Below are positions 58,494-64,000 of a DNA stretch of 64,000 nucleotides, piece by piece. This stretch comes from Pteria penguin (taxonomy: Eukaryota > Mollusca > Bivalvia > Pterioida > Pteriidae). Location: positions 50,124,790 to 50,188,789 of the forward strand of contig CM068583.1 of NCBI GenBank assembly GCA_035048485.1, given 5' to 3'. Numbering within the stretch: the stretch's first letter is position 1; every line of letters starts with the position of its first letter. The position numbers and the translations under genes were made by a program. Below the pieces are notes generated by a model. It did not search any database. It was not told the DNA's origin and saw only the letters and a list, made by a program, of their open reading frames with translations.

Positions 58494-61400
58494 CTAAGAA
58501 AAATACACAAACTACTTTTTGAACTTTCAGTGTTAATATATTGGAATGCATAAAAGTTCTTTTCATAAAAAAGTAATGTATCCAGCTAAAGTAAAAAAAA
58601 AAATTATAATCAGAACTTTATACAACTGCTCAAGAACATGTAAGTTAATTGTTATTCTTGAATTATCATTACCTGTGGAACATCTTCTAATCCTTGCATA
58701 TATGCAGTGTCAGCCTCAGATGACATGGTTCCAGTGTAACCATTATCCAGGAAGGTCATGGGATGTGTTCTCTAAAAATGTTGCAATAATGCATCAATTA
58801 AATGCTACAAAATATGCAGCATATTATCATACAAAAATAGAATAGAAATTTTGTTTCATATGAGAGTCATGCAGCTCAGTCTTACATGTATTAAAATGTT
58901 TGTACTCTGTATCTAACACACAAATTTTAAATTGATAGTTGCAGTAAAGCTTTAATAAAAAAGATAGATGGGAACAAATAAAACCTGGACTTATCAAGGC
59001 TTGTGTATTTTAGCCAAATTTCAGTGTTGATAGCCGATTGTCAATTTCATGATATTTTTTGAAATAGTGCAATTATCCTTCTTTATATATTTGAACATAT
59101 TTCTATCTGTGAATTCTGAATGAAATAGAATTGTGCTTACACTGCTTATTAGTATAAATCCAATAAAAACTAGATGTTTGTCCATCACCTGGACTTATTA
59201 TAACCATGACAACAAATTTGGTATAGAATAATGTGTATGTGTTGTACTTGTTATGGTGAATAATTCTTGATTCATAATAATGTGTGTGTGAACAAGCACA
59301 TTCATCCTGGCAAGCTAAAAATGATACCGTTGTCTCATACATTATAAGAAAAATCTGCTCTCTTAACCAAATTATTATTACAAGGTCAAAGTTCAAGGTC
59401 AAGGACACTAGGTCAAATGACTTGGTATCAAAATGTAGAACTTGTTATGGTAATTGTGTGTGAGAAATATGAAAGCTCTGTCCCTTATACTAAAAGAGAA
59501 ATCTGTCTAACCAGCAGTTACACATAAAAAGAAAGACATTTGATCTTGTGACCTTGAATTTGGTCTTGTGTTAATATTTCGGTTAATAAGATCTTTAAGT
59601 AGATCCCTCTTACAGTATAAGGGATAGGTCTTTCATATTTCAGACAATTTCATCATAACAAGTACTACATTTTGATACCAAAGCATTTGATGCTTAAAGA
59701 ACTTCTTAATTGGACCAACAGACACACAGAAAGATGGATAGACTGACAGGGTAATTCCTTTTTACCCCATCCCCAAACTTTGGGTATAATAAAAGTAAGA
59801 AGCTGTACAAGTAGAAGATCTGAGTTAGAGAATTTGATCTTCATATGTGTAACTGAAGGTGTTTTACTTGTAAGAATATTTACCTCTGTCACTTCCATGC
59901 TGGACGTATTGGACATATCTGAATCTTCTGGCTCTTGTTTTATTGAAACATCTATTCTATCAACCAAAATTTCCTAAGAATCAAAATATCTATCATGTTA
60001 ACAGAAATCATAAAAAAACCCCACTAAAACCTCTTTGTATTCTTAATTAGTTAAACGATTAACATGACATTATATGATAATAACACATTGCAAACATTAA
60101 TCTATAGTGTAGGAATGAATCTTTTACAAGACTAAGTTAAGTCTTGAGACTTACTTTGACTTTTGTATGAGCAGAATCTGGATCATTCACTTCTTCTGCC
60201 ATATAAACATCTACATGGTCTGTGGTAGATCTGGGCTAAAATGTAATCAGCTTTATTTTACAAAAATCTCACAGTCAATTATGATTTTCCTTATTAATGA
60301 CAATTATGTTAACAGGATAGTACATTTTGTTTGTTTGATCTTTTTTTTTGTAACAGAAACTATAATACTAGCATTCTTACTGGCTCAAGGTCGGTCTTTT
60401 CTTCCTTAATGTTGGCATCAATGTTATTAACCATGCATTCCTGCAAATGTTAAATCTTAAGATGATTGTTAACATATATAAACAAATACTGATAAATATC
60501 AAAATGGTAAAATCTGATTTAAAAGATTAATGTGAGGTATCTGATTAAACATAAAGATCATACTTGGTTGATTCTTATGTTCCCCATGGTGTTAGATGGG
60601 TGCCTACTGTTTTTCAAGGTCATGGGTCACTGGTTAAGAACAGAGATATTGTTGGGATACTTTGTCCAACTCACAATTGCTACATACTTCAACAGAATTA
60701 ATTCATACTTTGAAGAATGTTTCTTATAGGTTGTGGTGAGTCATTACCTCTATCTAAGATTAAGGTCACTGTCTACAGAGAAAATATTTACTTACATGAC
60801 CCATTATTTCCTTATATTTCATAAGAATAACTTCATATTTGGTACAAATGTTTCCAATGGAAAGGCTGAAATTTTCGTACAGAAAGGCAGAGAGTAAAGA
60901 TCTTCATTTCAGGGCCATTTACTGAAGGTCAAGATCAATGACAACATACATGTAGATAAAATCGTTTTGTCTGGCCCATGATATTTACAAGGATCATCAA
61001 AAGAAGTTCATGCTTGGAAGAAACATAATTGATTGGAAAGACTAGTGTTATGACCTTAAAGAAAGGTGATATATTATGGGTCATGGTCACTATCAAATAA
61101 GGTGAATTGTAAGGTGCTTTGAGATAGTGAACTGAAATCATCAGGAGATTTCCTTAAGAAAAAATAAAGACTTCAATTTTTATTGTGTCTGACATAATTC
61201 TACAAGAGTCATTGCCCTTTTTAGAAAGTTGTTTCCCTAAAATTTGTGACAGCAAGCAGGGTTTGACATTAACTTTTGAAAGAGGTGGTCCAGTTGGACA
61301 GCCTCAAGGAAATCATGGCTGTCCAATTTCAAATCTGAGTGGTCCATTTTTGTATCATGTAGCTGAAGTGATTCAAGTTATGCTATAATAGACTACAAAA

Positions 61401-63736
61401 GATTAAGTAATGTTTTAATAAGAAAGAAAACTACCAAATCTGTGGTAAATCTTCACAGTATCAGTTAAAATAGCTGCATTGCAGCATGTACGACAAGTTA
61501 GCATGAAACCTCATCCCAACACAGAAGATTTGGTATACACACTGATAACTGTTAATTTCACAATTTACACATTACAATTTAATAACAAATAATCATGAGA
61601 AAACTGTGGTAAATCATCACAGAATATTAGGTACATGAGGCAGGTCAAGTTGGTGTGAAACCTTGTCACAACTTATCAGAAATGGTATTTTATATCCCCT
61701 TCTTTCCCCTTGTGGCCCTTTATCGTAAACCCAAAATTGAAAAGTAATATCAGTTACTTGTTACACTACTAACAACCTGCAGGTAATATCCATATCCAAA
61801 CACTGCAACGGTCCAAATGCAAAACAGCATCACTCATCTGTTGCCATTAATTTCAGCAACATAAAATGATATGATTGACAGCATTATGACACTGGTTGAT
61901 TTCAATATATATTACAAGAATATTATCTAGTTATCATTGGGTATGTTCAAACGATACTTTTTTTTCACATCACTCATATCTATGAAAGTGGCTTTCAATA
62001 GTTTCTCTTAAAATCTTTTTGGCATTACGATGCACTGTTGTTTTGTTCATACAACCCGTAATACTAATTGCTATTGTTGAATACTAGTTACTGAGCTTAT
62101 GTTCATCAACTGATAAATAGCAGTTTGATAGCATTCACAGTGAAATGATTCAGATATGCCAAAAAATTGTAAAAGCTCAACAGCAACCTGTCCAGTCGGG
62201 CTATCTATGGAAATTTTTATCCATCCACTACTGATTTTTACTAAACAATGTCAATCTGATGTGCCTTAAAGTGGAACCCTGATGCAAAGCAGGCGTTGCT
62301 TTTGTTGGATAATTTCTAATGTACACTAGTAGTTCTGTGCACCATCAAATAAACAAGAAAGCCTGAGACGATTTAATTCATTGTGTATGTTTTGGAATTA
62401 TTTGCCCTTTCATTAAATCTTAGCAGGACTTTAAAATACCGATTCATGTACATTAAATCAAAAACTTTATAAAAGATTCAAATAATTTTACTTTTCTAGA
62501 AATATGACACAGACATTTTCCTACTGTACTGTAAAGATACACTAGAAAGTATTTGAATTAACATGAAGATAAAGCCATAATATGAAAAACAATAAAAAAC
62601 CCCCAAAATTTATTCCAGTTTATCATCTAATGCCTCTTACAACTGTATCTGTGAATGTGCCACTGTATCACCTTCAGCTGTATACAGAGAGTGTCAAAGG
62701 CTGTTACTCTTGGAAAATTTTAGGTGTCACAATTATTTCGCTTCATGCAAATTTACACAATGGCATTTTCTTGTGCCAAGTTTGGTTGAAATTCTTATAC
62801 AGTACAGTCCGGGTGGAACTTTGAATGCCCACTGTCCACAGTAGGCAGTCCACCTAAAATTTCAGTGGGCATTAGGAGTGGATATTTACCTGAGCTATCA
62901 AGCTGTCCACTTACCTGTATGTTAATTCTAACTGACTCTTACAATAATGTCCACTGTGTCCAGTGGACATTTTTAATGCCCACTCTAAAAATGCCCACTG
63001 TGACCAGTGGGCAAATTAAGTTCCACCTGGACTGTACTGTAGCTATTTAGGAGGAGATGCGATAAAGAGGTTAAAAATTTCTAAACATCAAGGGCCTCGA
63101 CTCTTGAAGATTTTAAGTGTCACAATTATTTCCCTTCATGCATATGATGATGTCTCTTTGTGCTAAGTTTGTTTGAAATCTGTACAGTGTTTAGAAGTTG
63201 TGATGACAAGGTTAACAAAATGTAATTCAACACAAATTCTATATGTCCAGGACCATAATTCTTGCAAAATTTACAACAGTCTCCTTTCCTACAAAACTAC
63301 CTACACATGATGATCATCCTTCCCACCCCACAAAGTTTGATTGACATTTAATGGGTGTGGACAGCTAAATAGATGGACATTGTGATTCCTATATATCCCC
63401 ATATTTAGTTTGTGGGGTGAATAATAATTAAATATGAAGTAATATTATAAACTTTTTAAAGTACTTTTGTATTCATATCTATGATTACATTTTGCTTTTG
63501 AGAGAGGTTATGACACACAGACTCTATACGTCTCCTAGCTTTCACTTTTCTTCTTCCACTTCCAATAATTTTCCCAGGTGAAGAAACTTGGTCTACTTTT
63601 GTAACATCATTCTCCACAGGCAGCAATGTTGTTGCAACGTTGACTGATATTTCACAAACTTTTTCTTTTGGAGTATAAAATGTTTCTTTATCACTTTCTG
63701 TGAATATTTCTCCATAAGAATTATGGTCTGTTTCCT
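57519..63736 (-). CDS. AT-hook protein with duplicated helical module (5' end outside window)
   Basis: Six minus-strand exons, joined at phase-0 introns: 63736-63489, 60440-60381, 60235-60155, 59973-59884, 58771-58673 and 58493-57519, about 516 codons. The first begins in phase 1, so more exons lie upstream. Middle exons carry IKEEKTD and SIKQEPED, SUMO-type motifs. The last exon holds two modules, RGYYEQYSPEDKARIARFAI and RGEYQKYTPESKATLAKYAI, each ending in EST(V/I)R-x-F(K/R)K-x-Y and each followed by an AT-hook (KRRGRPK, KPRGRPK). The module recurs in uncharacterised marine invertebrate proteins and looks like a helix-turn-helix. The C-terminus has CIEISSDLEE, a possible SUMO-interacting motif, and IIKREVKTE with two overlapping SUMO-type sites. 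A nuclear DNA-binding regulator is likely. Exon phases and motifs match the STPR gene at 25.7-44.5 kb. Confidence 0.72.
59100..59700. repeat. Reverse-oriented relative of the 49.7 kb array
   Basis: Reverse copies of the 'TTTGACCTAGTGACCTTGA' and 'AGATTTCTCTTACAGTATA' blocks occur near 59390-59510 and 59530-59690, in the intron between exons 58771-58673 and 59973-59884 of the AT-hook gene. Confidence 0.6.
60441..62790. other. Intron of the AT-hook gene
   Basis: AT-rich intron between the 63.7 and 60.4 kb exons. No further exon was found on the minus strand. Near 61290-61340, TGGTCCAGTTGGACAGCC and GGCTGTCCAATT give a small inverted pair. Near 62285 a short AGGCGTTGCTTTTG resembles the end of family B. 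Confidence 0.45.
62800..63039. mobile_element. Tc1/mariner-like MITE
   Basis: CAGTACAGTCCGGGTGGAAC and GTTCCACCTGGACTGTACTG are inverted ends with one mismatch, flanked by TA on each side. The body of about 240 bp contains further inverted words such as GTCCACTGTG and CCAGTGGGC. TA flanks and TACAGT ends fit Tc1/mariner non-autonomous elements. Confidence 0.75.
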
Positions 63737-64000
63737 CTTTAAAAGATAAAAAGAAATTATTAACATATTTGAACTAAGCTAGTTATAATTAAATAAAGAC
63801 AACTTTTTTATTCTTTTAAGGTACATGTAGAACATTCATGCCTTGATACCATTAAGTACAAAATGTGCTACACCTAAAAAATCACCTCAATGGTTGGATG
63901 TCGTAAGAAATGGGGAAGTCATCCAAATCCTATTATGCATCAAAACTGGTGAAACCAAAGACTCCACAAAGTAAAGCACCCCCTCACATGACCTTGACTT

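Overview
This is a 64 kb stretch of AT-rich, intron-rich animal genomic DNA, almost certainly from a mollusc and most likely a bivalve. That call rests on long introns with GT-AG junctions, a kinesin gene with metazoan exon structure, tRNA-headed SINEs, decayed LINEs, FLYWCH/MULE-type transposase remains, and several dispersed families I associate with bivalve genomes. The species assignment is inference from memory. There is no sign of bacterial gene organisation.

Three host genes can be read. (1) On the minus strand from 12715 to the left edge is the 5' part of a KIF23/MKLP1-type mitotic kinesin: eight exons and 238 codons, including the P-loop, with the rest outside the window. (2) On the plus strand from 25701 to 44507 is an eight-exon gene of about 525 codons, with a SUMO-type motif and a last exon carrying four 23-residue basic repeats that look like an STPR DNA-binding domain. 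(3) On the minus strand from 63736 down to 57519 are six exons of a gene whose 5' end lies beyond the window; its last exon encodes two copies of a helix-rich module, each followed by an AT-hook, plus SUMO-type motifs. Genes 2 and 3 converge. They share exon phases, nearly equal lengths of two middle exons and IKEE/IKQE motifs, so they look like inverted paralogues with different C-terminal DNA-binding exons.

Most of the rest is mobile or repetitive DNA. By region: 0-13 kb, KIF23 with a composite repeat, three SINEs and a hAT-like element in its introns; 13.2-15.3 kb, a unit with 90-bp inverted repeats, each holding an NRF1-like site; 15-25.2 kb, LINE remnants and a wrecked MULE transposase gene with nested insertions; 25.7-44.5 kb, gene 2, whose introns hold a foldback element, a nested insertion, several arrays of about 145-bp monomers, a 51-bp minisatellite of about 44 units and a 2.5 kb composite element; 44.6-56.1 kb, intergenic repeats including a near-identical second copy of that element, a 140-bp array rich in nuclear-receptor half-sites, and a TIR element with a 320-bp tandem duplication; 56.1-64 kb, gene 3.

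The points I find most unusual are the convergent paralogue pair with exchanged DNA-binding exons, the minisatellite that stays open for 689 codons, the TIR unit that looks like a self-contained small transcription unit, and the shared ~145-bp monomer length among otherwise different arrays. Everything was read by eye without alignment software, so splice sites and repeat edges are proposals.
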